From Megascapheus bottae (Eukaryota > Chordata > Mammalia > Rodentia > Geomyidae), in NCBI GenBank assembly GCA_024803745.1, contig JANJXV010000013.1, positions 16,055,501 to 16,119,500 of the forward strand: 64,000 bases of DNA, in the 5' to 3' direction. A model generated the notes under the pieces. The model was not told where the DNA came from. It was given only the letters and a program-made list of their open reading frames with translations, and made no database searches. The position numbers were made by a program, and so were the translations under genes. Positions 1 to 10,749 of the stretch are shown here, one piece after another (position 1 is the first letter of the stretch; each line of letters starts with the position of its first letter).

Positions 1-710
1 TGTCGAGCGTCTGCTGAGGACAGACTCACCACGGCCCGAAGAATCATGGTGTAGGAGACAGTGACGCACAGGATGTCAAAGCCCCCGATCAGGAGAGCCA
101 CCATCAGACCGTACACGGCGTTGACCCGAACATTCCCACAGGATATCTTGGCGACAGACATGTGGTCGCAGTAGGTGTGGGGGATGATATGGCCCCTGCA
201 GTACGGCAGGCGCTTGGTGAGGAAAGTGAAGGGGATAACCAGCAGGACAGCCCGAAGAAAAGTGAGGAGCCCAGCTCTGGCAATGACGGCGTTGGTGAGG
301 ATGGTGGCATAGCGCAGCGGGTAGCAGATGGCCACGTAGCGGTCCAGGGCCATGAGCATGAGCACGCCTGACTCCATGCCTGTGAAGGTGTGCACGAAGA
401 ACATCTGGGCCAGGCAGGCTTTAAAATCAATCTCCTTGAGATCGAACCACAAGATGCAGAGAGTGTTGGGGAGCGTGCTGGTGCACATGAGCACGTCGGT
501 GAAGGAGAGCAGGGCTAGGAAGATGTACATGGGCCTGTGCAGGGCCGCTTCCGAGTAGATGAGATACATAAGGCCCAAGTTCCCGGTGACAGCCACGCTG
601 TACATGGCACACAGGGGAAAGGCGATCCACAGCTGTACCTCTTCCAGACCCGGGATGCCATTCAGGATGAATGAAAGTGGTGTCAGGCAGGTGACATTTA
701 GAAATGGCAT
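1..710 (-). CDS. Or52n1: OR52N1-like olfactory receptor, 3' end cut by window edge
   Basis: Class I odorant receptor, a seven-transmembrane G-protein-coupled receptor expected in the cilia of olfactory sensory neurons. The first 236 codons are present on the minus strand, with no stop before the window edge. Visible: N-glycosylation site NVT at residues 5-7, GN of TM1 at 43-44, LHRPMY at 57-62, extracellular Cys99, MALDRYVAIC at 120-129, second-loop cysteines 171, 181 and 191, SYTMIL at 219-224, and SLSSADAR at the cut. The missing part is TM6, TM7 and the tail. The ATG at 708-710 fits the family N-terminus. A good acceptor (AG at 754-755 after a pyrimidine run) would start the coding exon 43 bases upstream. 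The start of the protein (MPFLNVT, then LHRPMY and TLPNTLCILWF) resembles OR52N1 more than the other OR52N members. An out-of-frame upstream ATG (728-730) opens a 10-codon ORF overlapping the start. Confidence 0.93.
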   Translation of the reverse strand, partial: MPFLNVTCLTPLSFILNGIPGLEEVQLWIAFPLCAMYSVAVTGNLGLMYLIYSEAALHRPMYIFLALLSFTDVLMCTSTLPNTLCILWFDLKEIDFKACLAQMFFVHTFTGMESGVLMLMALDRYVAICYPLRYATILTNAVIARAGLLTFLRAVLLVIPFTFLTKRLPYCRGHIIPHTYCDHMSVAKISCGNVRVNAVYGLMVALLIGGFDILCVTVSYTMILRAVVSLSSADAR

Positions 711-1429
711 GCTGACTCTTGGCAGGTCATGACAGAGTAGTACAGAATTGCCTCTGTAAATAGCCAAAGCAAAAAGGGTTAGAGACACACCGACAGCACT
801 GGAGTAAGAGATAACGGCTCTTTCTTACGGAACTATGACTCTGAGAGCTCTCCTGGGTTTTACATGCCATGTGCCTCACTTGGGGTCCATGACTTAAAGT
901 GGGTGAGTCTGGCCAGTGTGTGGAGTGACTATTCTTTGTCACCCAGTCCGTTCTCTTGGCTGAAGTCAGCCTTTAAGCCAATAACTGCATGGATTAAATA
1001 TTTGCTATTTTCCAAGATTCTCACCATCCTAGTCAGAGATACCTATCCTCTCTCAAAATTTTAATTATTAGTTATTAGTTGTTTTATGGGCTCTTCATCC
1101 AAAGTTAGTCAGTTTTTCCTAATGCACATTCTGAAAATGCTTTGTTAGCACAAGCTACCCCTTTTGCTTCACAACATCTTAAGTGCCTTTAAATATAAAC
1201 CGTGCCCTGCGCCAAAAGCTTCTTTTCATGGAAACCATAGAATGTTCTTAAAGCTTACAAACAATAAAGAATGCTTCTATATTATTGATAAGTACCAAGG
1301 TATATGCTTGCAGAAGTTTTATTGGAAATACAAAAGTCATCACATACCAGTGCTTTTCTAAGATGAAGTCTCATCTAATCAATATCAGAATTCAGTTTAT
1401 GAAACCAAAGATGCCTATCAGCTTGAATC
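711..1429. other. Leader of the OR52N1-like gene and unique DNA
   Basis: Positions 711-753 are the inferred leader part of the coding exon. Beyond them is intron-like DNA with no recognised repeat or gene. Confidence 0.5.
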
Positions 1430-1442
1430 AAAGCAACAGAGA

Positions 1443-1562
1443 TGGGGGCAGGGAAATGGGTACCAAGACATGTGAAAGGGTATCAATGTATGTGAATTAA
1501 TGCACCTTCTATCTGGCAAATATCATGTAACCCTTTTACTAAGTACAATAAAAAATGCAAAA
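1443..1562 (+). mobile_element. L1 3' tail, strongly 5'-truncated
   Basis: About 120 bases of L1 3'UTR ending in an A-rich tail. The 13-base direct repeat AAAGCAACAGAGA at 1430-1442 and 1563-1575 is the target site duplication. Confidence 0.8.
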
Positions 1563-1575
1563 AAAGCAACAGAGA

Positions 1576-2159
1576 ATAAAATATATTGCTTTATTTTCTA
1601 CCCATATCACAACTTCTGAGAGCCTGCTAAGTCAAGGGTAGCCTCAGCTTGTACTCAAAGCTAAGTTTCTGTGAGATAATATGGGTAGGTGATCCATTTT
1701 TAAAGTCTGTAGCAAAGGAAATTGTGGAAAAATAAATTAACAAAATACTTGTCAGTGCTAAGGAGGAGAAGGATGGATATGAATGTATGTTTTGAGGAGA
1801 ATAACCATACTAGTGACTATAAGATGGATCCAAGTAGAGTGCAAGAGTCTAAAAGAAGCTAGAACATCCTGATTAAACACAGAGAAAGAAGGAACAGGTG
1901 TGATGCTCGTGGAAGAGTCAGACAGTGGAGGACATTGGAGGAAAAGGACACTAATTCAAAGCGAACTATGTAATGTTTCACATATGTTTCTTCGGAGAAT
2001 AACCCACCATTCCAATAGGTGTATCTACTAGAGATTTAATTTTGTACCCTTATTTTTTGAAAAGATGAAGGCTACATGGATAGATCCCAGGGGTGCATTT
2101 AATTGACAAGTTACAAAAACAACATGACTAATGTGTCAAATATAGAGAATTCCTGGGAA
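1576..2159. other. No gene or repeat recognised
   Basis: AT-rich unique DNA; nothing assignable on either strand. Confidence 0.4.
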
Positions 2160-2285
2160 AAGAGAGAAAGACAAAAACATGAGAAGGGGTATCAATATTT
2201 GAGAAGTAATGTACCCACTACCTGATGAATGTAACTGTAACCCCCCTACATATTGCCCCAACAATAAACTATAAAAAAATAGAAA
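2160..2285 (+). mobile_element. L1 3' tail (second 3'-end lineage)
   Basis: Carries the CCCACTACCTGATGAATGTA-type end found in the copies at 6090 and 12300. An imperfect flanking repeat (GAGAATTCCTGGGAAAAG / AAGAATTCCTTGAAAAG) suggests a target site duplication. Confidence 0.6.
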
Positions 2286-2454
2286 GAAAGAATTCCTTGA
2301 AAAGAAAGAATTCAGTAAAAATTTTTAAAAAGTGTGAATAGGCTATTATTATCCTTTCTTTCACTCACCACAGACAAAAGCCATTTCTTGCTGTATTGCT
2401 CTTGATAGGTTTCACATCCAATTTTGACATGTCTCTTTTTAAAATGCTATCTAC

Positions 2455-2682
2455 TCCAGGTGCAGTGGCTCACACCTGTAATCCTACCCACTCAGGAGGC
2501 TAAGATCTGAGAAACCCTGTTCAAAGCCAGCCCAGGCAATACAAAGCTGAGAGACTTGTATCTCCAGTTAGTCACTAGAAAATGGGAAGTGGTACTGTGG
2601 TTCAAAGGTAGGGTGGTAGCCTTGAGATGAAGAGCTCAGGGACAGCGCCCAGGCCAGAGTTGAAGCCCTATGACCTCCCCAC
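2455..2682 (+). mobile_element. Type B SINE (B1-like plus tRNA-like half)
   Basis: Left part begins GTGCAGTGGCTCACACCTGT like a 7SL-derived SINE; the right part has the GGCTCAAG/GAGTTCAAGCCC tRNA-like boxes, here mutated. Short flanking repeat AAATGCT. Confidence 0.75.
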
Positions 2683-3107
2683 TGAAATGCTTTCTGCAAC
2701 AGTTATGTTTTAGAAGGTTAGAACTGAGTGTTTGATTCAAGGTAGAAATGGAGCATGCAGACAGGAAGTAGAAGAAGCCTTATAGTAAGTGCATTGTGCA
2801 TTTGTCAAACTTTGAGAGATAACTATCTGAAATTTGCTTATACATCATCCTCCCTCTTCTGGCAGAATCTACACCCATTTCCTAACTAACAAGAATGCAA
2901 CCCCAATTCAAGGAATCTCCTTACCCTGAGAACCTTGGAGTTCTTCAAACAGACAAACAGAAAAGCATCCTGAATGCATGCTTGATTAAGTCATGATTCT
3001 ATCAATGTGCTGATTATGCATCCACAGATGCAACTCAAGTCCTCTGTTGAGATCCTGAACAGCAAGTGGAGGTAAGATCAATCCCATTTTCTGTATGAGT
3101 GTGTGCT

Positions 3108-3110
<3 letters not shown>

Positions 3111-3161
<51 letters not shown>
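3111..3161. repeat. (TG)n microsatellite
   Basis: About 25 uninterrupted TG units. Confidence 0.97.
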
Positions 3162-3165
<4 letters not shown>

Positions 3166-3237
3166 CTGAAGTAGGAGGAAAATTGGTGTTTTGGTGTTAC
3201 TGGCTCTTTCTATTGTAATTTCTGAGAAGTATATCTC

Positions 3238-3240
<3 letters not shown>

Positions 3241-3281
<41 letters not shown>
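3241..3281. repeat. (TG)n microsatellite
   Basis: About 20 TG units, only 80 bases from the previous array. Confidence 0.97.
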
Positions 3282-4374
3282 ATGTGTTAGGGGACTGTGC
3301 ATGTGTTCATGAAACAAAAGCTGTATCTGTGCTCAAAGGATACCAGTTGAGCTTCTGTGAATCATCTTAGGGATTATTTTGTTCCTATTTATAATGCAGA
3401 ACTCCTTGGAGCATAATCTTTTATAGGTACAACAGAGACTGCATACATAAGAAATCACTTAAGTACCCAGTATACACATTTTGCAAAAAGATACACCTTT
3501 CTACTATTACTCAAATTTTCACAAAATACACAATAATGGTCCTGAAAAATATTTTGGAAAAGATTAAGTAAGTCTTATGTGCAACATTTAAGTTATATGT
3601 GTGTACATATGAATTACATTTAATACAATTAAATTATATTATATATCAGATTATAAAATACTATAATTAGATATAATTTTATATGTGTAAATTGATATGG
3701 TGCTATACTTAGTGTTTGACAAATTTGCTTGCTAATTTTAACAGTTTGGGGGATTATCTAGATATATATTCATACAGGGTCTATGGAAGACGAACTTTTT
3801 TTGTTTCCTATTTTTAATGCATTTCTCCTGCCTTGTTACTAAAATACATTCTCCTATGGAGTATTTGCCAATGGAATTGATAACATATCATGATTATATG
3901 TATTAAGGTTAACTGTGGGTAAATAAGCTTGGTTCCATCTGCCACATAAAGGAATGGACTTAGACTATAATACAGAAGTGCAACAATTTGTAATAAAATA
4001 TGAAATAAAGCATCCTCTATTCTGAATTAATTATCCTTAGTTAAATGCTTACAGGAATGCTTTTTGTTTGGAGATAATTTCTATCAGATATTTCATAAAA
4101 ACTCACCTGAATTTTTAAGTATATCACAATCTCACCCTAACATGTCAGTTTGGTATATTCAGAAAAGTTTAATTCATTGATGATAAGATGATCCTGGAAC
4201 AACATCAAATAATCCACCATCATAACAGTGTTCACTCCAGACTTTTAATAGCAATGAGTTAGTTTGTTTAATTAGCTAGTTAGTTCTAAGAACAGAAGCC
4301 AGAACCTTGCTATTATGGGCATCAAGTTATATCACTAACCCCGTAAGATTTTTAAAAATTATCTTTATGTAGTT

Positions 4375-5990
4375 ATATAAAGGAGTTGCCATTCAACAAT
4401 ACATCTTGATTAAGGTCAGTACTATTACTGAGCTGAAGATGTTACCTTTAGTCCAGAGGACTTAACTTTTTTCCATACAGAGGGATTTACAGATTTGTTT
4501 GCTTTGAAAAGATTTATTATCAAGAGATGTTTTCTGATTCCTGTAATTACTGTGGTTATTTTCCTCCCTGGTTCATTGATTACTATTTGCTCTTTTCTTT
4601 GCCTTTATTTATCTTTAGAGGCTGCTGATTCATTTAGTTGAACATGATTGATTTTTTAACACTTAACTATCACGTGTTTTTCTATATTCTTCAATATTCT
4701 CCATGCAATTTATTTGTTGTAACTACTGTATTTCCTGCTGTTCTGTATGAAGGATTCCCTAAAGTATGCTCTGGCTAATGTTCATGAATTGCTGGCTCAG
4801 TGCTAATAAATTGCTTACATTTGTGCTTCTTTTGAAAAGGCTTTAGTTTGCTTTTGCTTTAAAAGATAACTTAGACAGATATAGTATACTTGAGGGTAAG
4901 CTGGTTAATCTTAGGGCTTGAAATGTTGTTTGGATTTGGGATTTTTGCTAAGAGGCCTGATAGTAATTCTGATTATTTTCTTTGTAAATTGGTTTTTTTT
5001 AAAAGCAAAACAAAAAAAGAACTTGGGGGCCAGGAGTTTGGCCTAGTGGTAGAATGTTTGCCTAGCATGCACGAAGATCCAGGTTCAATTCCTCGGTACC
5101 ACATAAATAGAAAAAGCTGGAAGTGGTCCTGAGGCTCAGGTGGTAGAGCTCTAGCCTTAAGAAAGTCCAAGGACAGTGCTCAGGCCCTGAGCTCAAGCCT
5201 AGGACTGGGAAAAAACAAACAGACAGACAAACAAAAAAACTTGTAGCTTTCAATATGCCTCTTTCATCTTCAAACTTGACATTTTCCATATCACCTGAGG
5301 TATAGAACTATAAAGTTGTGTCATGCTCATTTATATTTTCTCTTTTTTGATATTTAATTGAATGTAGTATGTCTTTGACCTTGTCTTTAATCCCTGCTAT
5401 TCCTTCTTCTCATGGTTAAATCTATTGGTGGTCATGTTCATACGGTTTGCAGAGGTTTCAATAATTTCCAACATTCCTGTTTTGTTTTTTTCTCCCAGAG
5501 CCTTAATGTCTTTGTTGAACTTACCACCCATATTGATGACTTTTTTCTTTAGTCCAGGTCTTGGATTGACTTCATTTGTTTATTTCTTTGAATCCTCTTT
5601 GCAGTTATTACTTATGATTTCTTTCTCCAGAATTTTAGCTGCTTCTGTATCTCTCAGTTTTATGATTGGGAAGGTGGGAGGATGTGGAGAGGCCATGCTT
5701 CCCTGATCTTCCATATTTTCACATGAGCTGTGATGCATGCCTCTGTTTAGTTATTTTGTTGAAGTCTTAGTGGAGACACGTCTGTCTTTTTTCTTTAACA
5801 ATAAAAAGACATCTTTTTTTTCATTTCTTGGAGAGAGACTACTTTTTGTAGCACAATCTCCGCTATCACTTTGAGTGGAGAAAGTGGGCAGAAGTAACAA
5901 CAACAACAATTCAGAACCACAAGATTCATTTAACATAGCACATTCGCAAACATCTACATTCTTAAAGAGAAAAGGAATTTAAAAAGAAAG
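4375..5990 (-). mobile_element. Old L1/HAL1-like relic, antisense
   Basis: On the minus strand the region around 5340-5660 reads like the lysine- and glutamate-rich ORF1 region of an old L1, full of stops. The stretch at 4375-4400 is the complement of an old L1 3' end. A type A SINE interrupts it at 5026. Exact limits are uncertain. Confidence 0.5.
5026..5222 (+). mobile_element. Type A dimeric SINE
   Basis: Left ID-like monomer with A box (GGCCTAGTGGTAGAATG) and B box (GGTTCAATTCC), right tRNA-like monomer and an A-rich tail. Flanked by AAAAAAAGAACTTG / AAAAAAACTTG. Confidence 0.9.
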
Positions 5991-6089
5991 AAATGGGGAT
6001 TCATTCATGATAACCTAAAAAATTTTAAAGCATTGCATCTTGAGGCATTAAAATGTAAATACTGTTAATAAAAAGATGGGTAGACTAAA

Positions 6090-6425
6090 TGAACTCTAGA
6101 ATATGGAAACAAGAGCTTTATCTTGTATCATCGTTATTCTTAATGTACTATGTTATTTCCCTTCTCTATTTTTTTGCCCTTATGGTTAATCTCATGTTGT
6201 TACTGTATCTGAATTTGTTACCTGGTATATTGTATATAAGTTTATTTGTTTATTTGAAATAGGAAAGGGAAGTGGGGGAAACAAGATGATTGGAAGGGGG
6301 AGGGAGGAAGGAAATAGAGATAAAAACACGAGAAGGGTATCAATGTGCAAGAAATAATACACCTACTACCTGACAAATGTAACTATAACCTCTCTATACG
6401 TTATCCTGACAATAAAAGATAAAAA
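6090..6425 (+). mobile_element. L1 3'UTR, 5'-truncated
   Basis: Matches the 3' region of the copies at 12060-12387 and 43745-44100, with the AATAAAAGAT-type end. Confidence 0.75.
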
Positions 6426-6429
6426 GAGA

Positions 6430-6760
6430 TGGAAAGACCTGGAAAAGTTACATTAAATAAGCCAGATCCAGAGAAAAGAAACAAGGGTGCATGGTTTCCA
6501 TCATATGTTATAGAGAGAACATACCTATCAATCTACAAGTAAACACACTGAGCAGTACACAAGTGGTTACAAATGAACTAACTATTTGGAGAGCTCAAAT
6601 AGTATAATATAATCTTTCAGAAAGGCTAGGACAGGGAGGGAAAATGGGAAAAATGAAGGCGGGGTAACAATGTTCAACAAGAAATGTACTCATAATCTTA
6701 TGTAAGTAGCTGTAATTTTTCTGTACATCACTTTGATAATAAGATTAGATTAAAAAATAC
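6430..6760 (+). mobile_element. Older L1 3' end
   Basis: Begins in the last codons of ORF2 (GGAAAGACCTGG) and runs through a diverged 3'UTR to an AT-rich tail. Confidence 0.6.
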
Positions 6761-6764
6761 TAGG

Positions 6765-7040
6765 TCATCACCCAACAAAATGAGCACCAGGAAATGGATA
6801 CATCCAAGAGAGTGGTCCGGCCAAGAGGAGAAGGGTAGGGGAAAGAAAGCGGGGAGGGGAAAGAATGCAGTCAAGAATCATTGCATATACCACGAAATAA
6901 GAAAAGTAATGGAAAAGGGAGGGCAAAAGTGGCTGAGAATGTCGAAAGTGGTGACATTCACCAAGTGGCGTTGTATTCATGAACTGCTTTTTTAAATGGT
7001 ACCTTTTTTACACAACTATTTGTAGATCATTTTTTTAAAT
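6765..7040 (+). mobile_element. Old L1 3'-end relic
   Basis: Ends with the TTCATGAACTGC...AAATGGTACC string seen again at 48050, typical of old L1 3' ends. Weak similarity only. Confidence 0.4.
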
Positions 7041-7084
7041 ATCAGAAAAGAAATGGAAACAAAACATGAAACTAGGCAAATGTC

Positions 7085-7265
7085 TTGGAGAAATTTCATT
7101 TCTTTTTTGACAATGTCATTCTTTCCTTCACTCTCTCCTAGTTTTTTCCTCCCATCCCTATCCCTATCCGCAAGTTGTATTATTCATTTTCAGCATAGTG
7201 TCTGATGTCTGATGAGTACCGCGTGGCATTTGTTCATTGTCTTTTGTTTTTAAACCCTCTGTTTA
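7085..7265 (-). mobile_element. L1 3'UTR fragment, antisense
   Basis: Same pyrimidine-rich block as at 10260, 45070 and 52680, read as the complement of an L1 3'UTR. It ends about 13 bases before the candidate acceptor of the OR52N2-like pseudogene. Confidence 0.5.
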
Positions 7266-7331
7266 ATGTTGCCATCCAGGAAACTGCCACCATCAAAGAG
7301 CATAACATGCTCTCTCCCTCCATCAGCCACT

Positions 7332-8234
7332 ATGTCTAGAGCCAACAGCTCCAGCCTGACCCCAGCGTTCTTTATCTTGAATGGTGTTCCAGGGCTGGAA
7401 GCTGCACACGTGTGGATCTCCCTCCCGTTCCTCCTCATGTACATCATCGCTGCTGTGGGGAACTGTGGGCTCCTCTACCTCATCAGCCATGAGGAAGCCC
7501 TGCACAGACCCATGTACTACTTCCTGGCCCTGCTGTCCTTCACCGATGTCACCTTGTGTACCTCCACTTCAATGCCTGTCTGGCACAGATGTTCTTTGTG
7601 CATACTTTCACAGCAACAGACTCTGGCGTGCTCATGCTGATGGCTCTGGACCGCTATGTGGCCATCTGCTGCCCTCTGCGCTATGCCACTATCCTCACCA
7701 ACCCTGTGATTGCCAAGGCTTATTTGGCCACCTTCTTGAGGAGTGCAGTCCTCATCATCCCCTTCACGTTCCTCACCAAGCGCCTGCCCTATTGCAGGGG
7801 AAACGTTATCCCCCATACCTACTGTGACCACATGTCGGTGGCCAAGGCATCCTGTGGCAATGTCAAGGTCAATGCCATCTATGGACTTTTTGATTGGAGA
7901 CTTTGATATGTTTTGCATCTCCCTGTCCTACACAATGATATTGAGGACCGTTGTGAGTCTGTCATCTGCAGAGGCTCGTCACAAGGCCTTTGGCACCTGC
8001 ACTTCCCACTTGTGTGCTATTGTCATCACATATGTTCCAGCCTTATTCACTATTTTTACTCATCGATTTGGAGGGGAAAACATTCCCCACCATGTTCACA
8101 TCATCATTGCCAACCTCTATCTGATGTGTCCACCTACTCTGAAAACCATCGTGTATGGGGTCAAGACCAGGCACATCCGAGATGCGGTGATCAAGCTATT
8201 TTGTAAGGGGGAACGTATCCTTAGTGTAGAATAG
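7332..8234 (+). pseudogene. OR52N2-like olfactory receptor pseudogene, two frameshifting deletions
   Basis: Aligned with the intact gene at 16205, this copy lacks 49 bp at about 7560/7561 (end of TM2 and first extracellular loop) and 11 bp at about 7885-7900 (TM5). Neither is a multiple of three, so the receptor sequence is split over three reading frames: 7332-7560, about 7561-7885, and about 7890 to the TAG at 8232-8234. The TM3 motif MALDRYVAIC and the second-loop cysteines survive. The usual TM7 NPIVY reads KTIVY, and the YP after the DRY motif reads CP, so it has decayed beyond the frame breaks. Its first 229 bases differ from the intact gene at only three positions, whereas the last third is far more diverged. 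The leader (7280-7331) also matches the intact gene, and a candidate acceptor AG lies at 7278-7279. No seven-transmembrane protein can be made from it. Confidence 0.93.
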
Positions 8235-8299
8235 ATGTGTTCGTCAATATCAAAAATATATCATTGTATTTTTGATGGAGGCTAAGGGTAAAGTTAAAG

Positions 8300-8520
8300 T
8301 GTATTGGCCTCACTAGACCTAGAGGCCCATGACTATAGTCTAAGCTACATTGGAAGTATCTGGGGGAGGAAGTAGTCCAAATTAAGCCCAGGCTAAATAA
8401 CAAGACCTTGTCAGGAAAAAATTAAAATTATAAAGCCAAAAAGGAGAATACTGGCAGCATGCTTCAAGTGACAGGGCAAATCCAAGGCCCTGCTATCCAG
8501 CCTCAATACTGCCAAGAAAA
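8300..8520 (+). mobile_element. Probable decayed type B SINE
   Basis: Faint match to the CCTGTAATC...GCTCAAG pattern in the 3' flank of the pseudogene. Confidence 0.35.
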
Positions 8521-8539
8521 CTAAAAGTGTCATTTCAGA

Positions 8540-9100
8540 AATCAATGGTTATTGGCTTTCTGCTATAACATTGATTGAATTATACTCATAGAGATCATTA
8601 ATAGTAGAAACCAACTGTGTCAATAAGGAATAGGCCTCCTAAGTTAAAAAATAATGTAATTTCAAGGCTGGATAGAACAGCACCATATAGATCTGAGTTT
8701 TGTACATTGGCCACCTCTTAAATGGAATATACATTTTAAAATGAATGTTATTTCTTTCTCCTCTGAGGACATGTTCTCAAGAAAAATTTTTACGAGTTGT
8801 TAATCGTTTGTGTCAAAAGCCTTTAAAATTTGTCATATTGACTCCTGTTATTTTTACAATTCTTTGCCTACTTTGCTCAACTCTTTACAGTGATTAAAAA
8901 TGCTTATAAATCTGTGTATGTTGTATGTAGTTCCTACTACCAAATACAGCAATATTCACATCAATTTGATCTAAATGAATAGTAGTAACATAATCAAAGG
9001 AATAGAGATATGGATAGGTGAGACTTCTAACTGCCATGTGCTTATAAAACAGTTCACAATAAACAAGCAGTGAATGAGAATACATATTTGCAAATCAGAC
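8540..9100. other. No gene recognised
   Basis: AT-rich DNA, no assignable repeat. Confidence 0.4.
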
Positions 9101-9480
9101 ATATAAAATTTGATATCCAGAATATATAAAGAAAAACCCACAAAAATTATATTTCAAAATAAACAAAAGGACTTGAATATATATTTTTCAAAGAAGATAT
9201 ATAAGTATCCAACAAATACTGGAAAGATTGCTCACTATTCCCTAATCTTTAGAGAAAGACATAACTAAACCACAATGAGATATCACACTTGACTCATGTC
9301 AAAGTAACAGAAAATGACAGTGCACATAATATGGGGAAATGGAAGTTTTGTATATTTTTGGAAGCAGTGTAAAATTGTGCAGCCAGTGTGTAACAGTATG
9401 GTTGTTCATCAGAAACAACAAAAACAGAATTAACATATGATAAAAAAAACCTATTTCTGGCATGGTATTTGTTTGTCCCT
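9100..9480 (+). mobile_element. Old L1 ORF2 C-terminal relic
   Basis: Retains fragments like CCACAATGAGATATCAC and CAGTATGGTTGTTCATCAG, characteristic of the old L1 ORF2 3' region; many stops. Confidence 0.6.
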
Positions 9481-9484
9481 ATCA

Positions 9485-9800
9485 ATACTCATATTGAAAT
9501 TTAATATCCATTATGGCATTTGGAGATAGAAGCTTCGGGACGTAATGAAGCTTATGTGAGGTCGTACATTGGTGGCTCTGGGGGATGGTTGGCTATTACA
9601 ATGGACTGTGTAGAAGAGAAAGCCAAGTTTGGACCCTTGTCCTACAAAGTGAAATCTAGCCCTACAACGTAGAATCTTGCCCTTGGTCAGAATTGTGCCA
9701 AATCACCACTTGAACTTCTCAGCCTTCAGAACTGGGAGCCAAGTAAAATATCACTATTTGTTTCTTGCTCTACACTGTTTTATGAGCATCAATGAGAGAT
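9485..9800 (+). mobile_element. MaLR-type LTR relic
   Basis: The start (ATTGAAATTTAATATCCATT) and end (TTCTCAGCCTTCAGAACTGG, then GAGCCAAGTAAAAT) resemble mammalian MLT/MST-type LTRs. Heavily decayed, no coding content. Confidence 0.45.
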
Positions 9801-10149
9801 GTTCAGTGACTTCGGTTTGATATAATATCCATATTTGCATCCAGTGTACTTTAATTATTCCATCATTCTCCTTCATCTTCCCTTCCTGCTTCCCAAACTA
9901 ATCTCAACCAAGTGTCACTGTTCCATTTTTCACACAGCTTCATAAAATACTTTGATCATACTCACTCTCCTATCCTCTCTCCGTTCATCCTTCCCACCCC
10001 TATTCATGCTCATACCCCTGACAGGACCTGCTTTACATCCCTATCATTCATTTTTCTACAAGTGTATGTTGATCTTGCAAATGGTTTGGGTGTAGTATTT
10101 CACATGTGCTTTATTCTTCATAAATTAAGAGAAGTATAATATTAATTTT

Positions 10150-10500
10150 CTTAAGTATTTTTAGCTTTGGGGTTGTTTTTCTAATGGTTGTTGTAAAAGT
10201 GATGTACAGAGGAGGTATTACAGTTACACAAGTCAGGTAATGAGTACAGTTCTTTTTGAATAGTGTTATCTCTTCCCTCATTTTCTCCCAGTGTTTGCCT
10301 CCTAACTCCCCTCCCCCACAGGTTATATAGTTCAGTTTCTGCTTAGTGTCTATGAGTATCATGGCTGCATTTTTCACTCTTTGTCCCATAATTTCTACGT
10401 GCCCCTTACCCTCTCCCAAACAGATAAACTTACATATAGGACAAAAGGTACAGAAATCAAGATCAGTGACAAAAGGAGAATAAAAACAAAACAAAATAAC
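10150..10500 (-). mobile_element. L1 3'UTR fragment, antisense
   Basis: Complement of an L1 3' end: TTACAGTTACACAAGTCAGG block followed by the pyrimidine-rich block, shared with 45062 and 52600. Confidence 0.55.
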
Positions 10501-10545
10501 AAAATCCCCTTGTCACTTTTCAGAGTTTATTTCAAAAAAGATCAT

Positions 10546-10640
10546 CAATGTACATGAATTAATGCACCTTCTATCTGACAAATATCATGTAACCCTTTTA
10601 CTAATTACAATAAAAAAACAATAAAACAATAAAAAAGATA
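10546..10640 (+). mobile_element. L1 3' tail, about 95 bp
   Basis: Same end as the copy at 1443. Flanked by the perfect 13-base repeat CAAAAAAGATCAT (10533-10545 and 10641-10653). Confidence 0.8.
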
Positions 10641-10749
10641 CAAAAAAGATCATTTTATATGATCATATGCCCATAGCTATTGAGACTTTATGATCCTCTC
10701 CTAAGAATATCTTCCTTTGGTCTCAATATATGAATGTTGTTCTATAGAA

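Larger units (their letters stand above)
2700..4370. other. AT-rich intergenic DNA with two TG arrays
   Basis: Holds the two TG microsatellites listed separately and otherwise AT-rich DNA in which I see no gene. Confidence 0.5.

Noticed and set aside
5040..5110. tRNA-gene-like A and B boxes
   Set aside because: They recur in about 16 dispersed copies with A tails and target duplications, so they are SINE promoters, not tRNA genes.
5425..5706. 93-codon hydrophobic open frame
   Set aside because: Antisense of an L1 ORF1-like relic; its composition comes from the T-rich complement.
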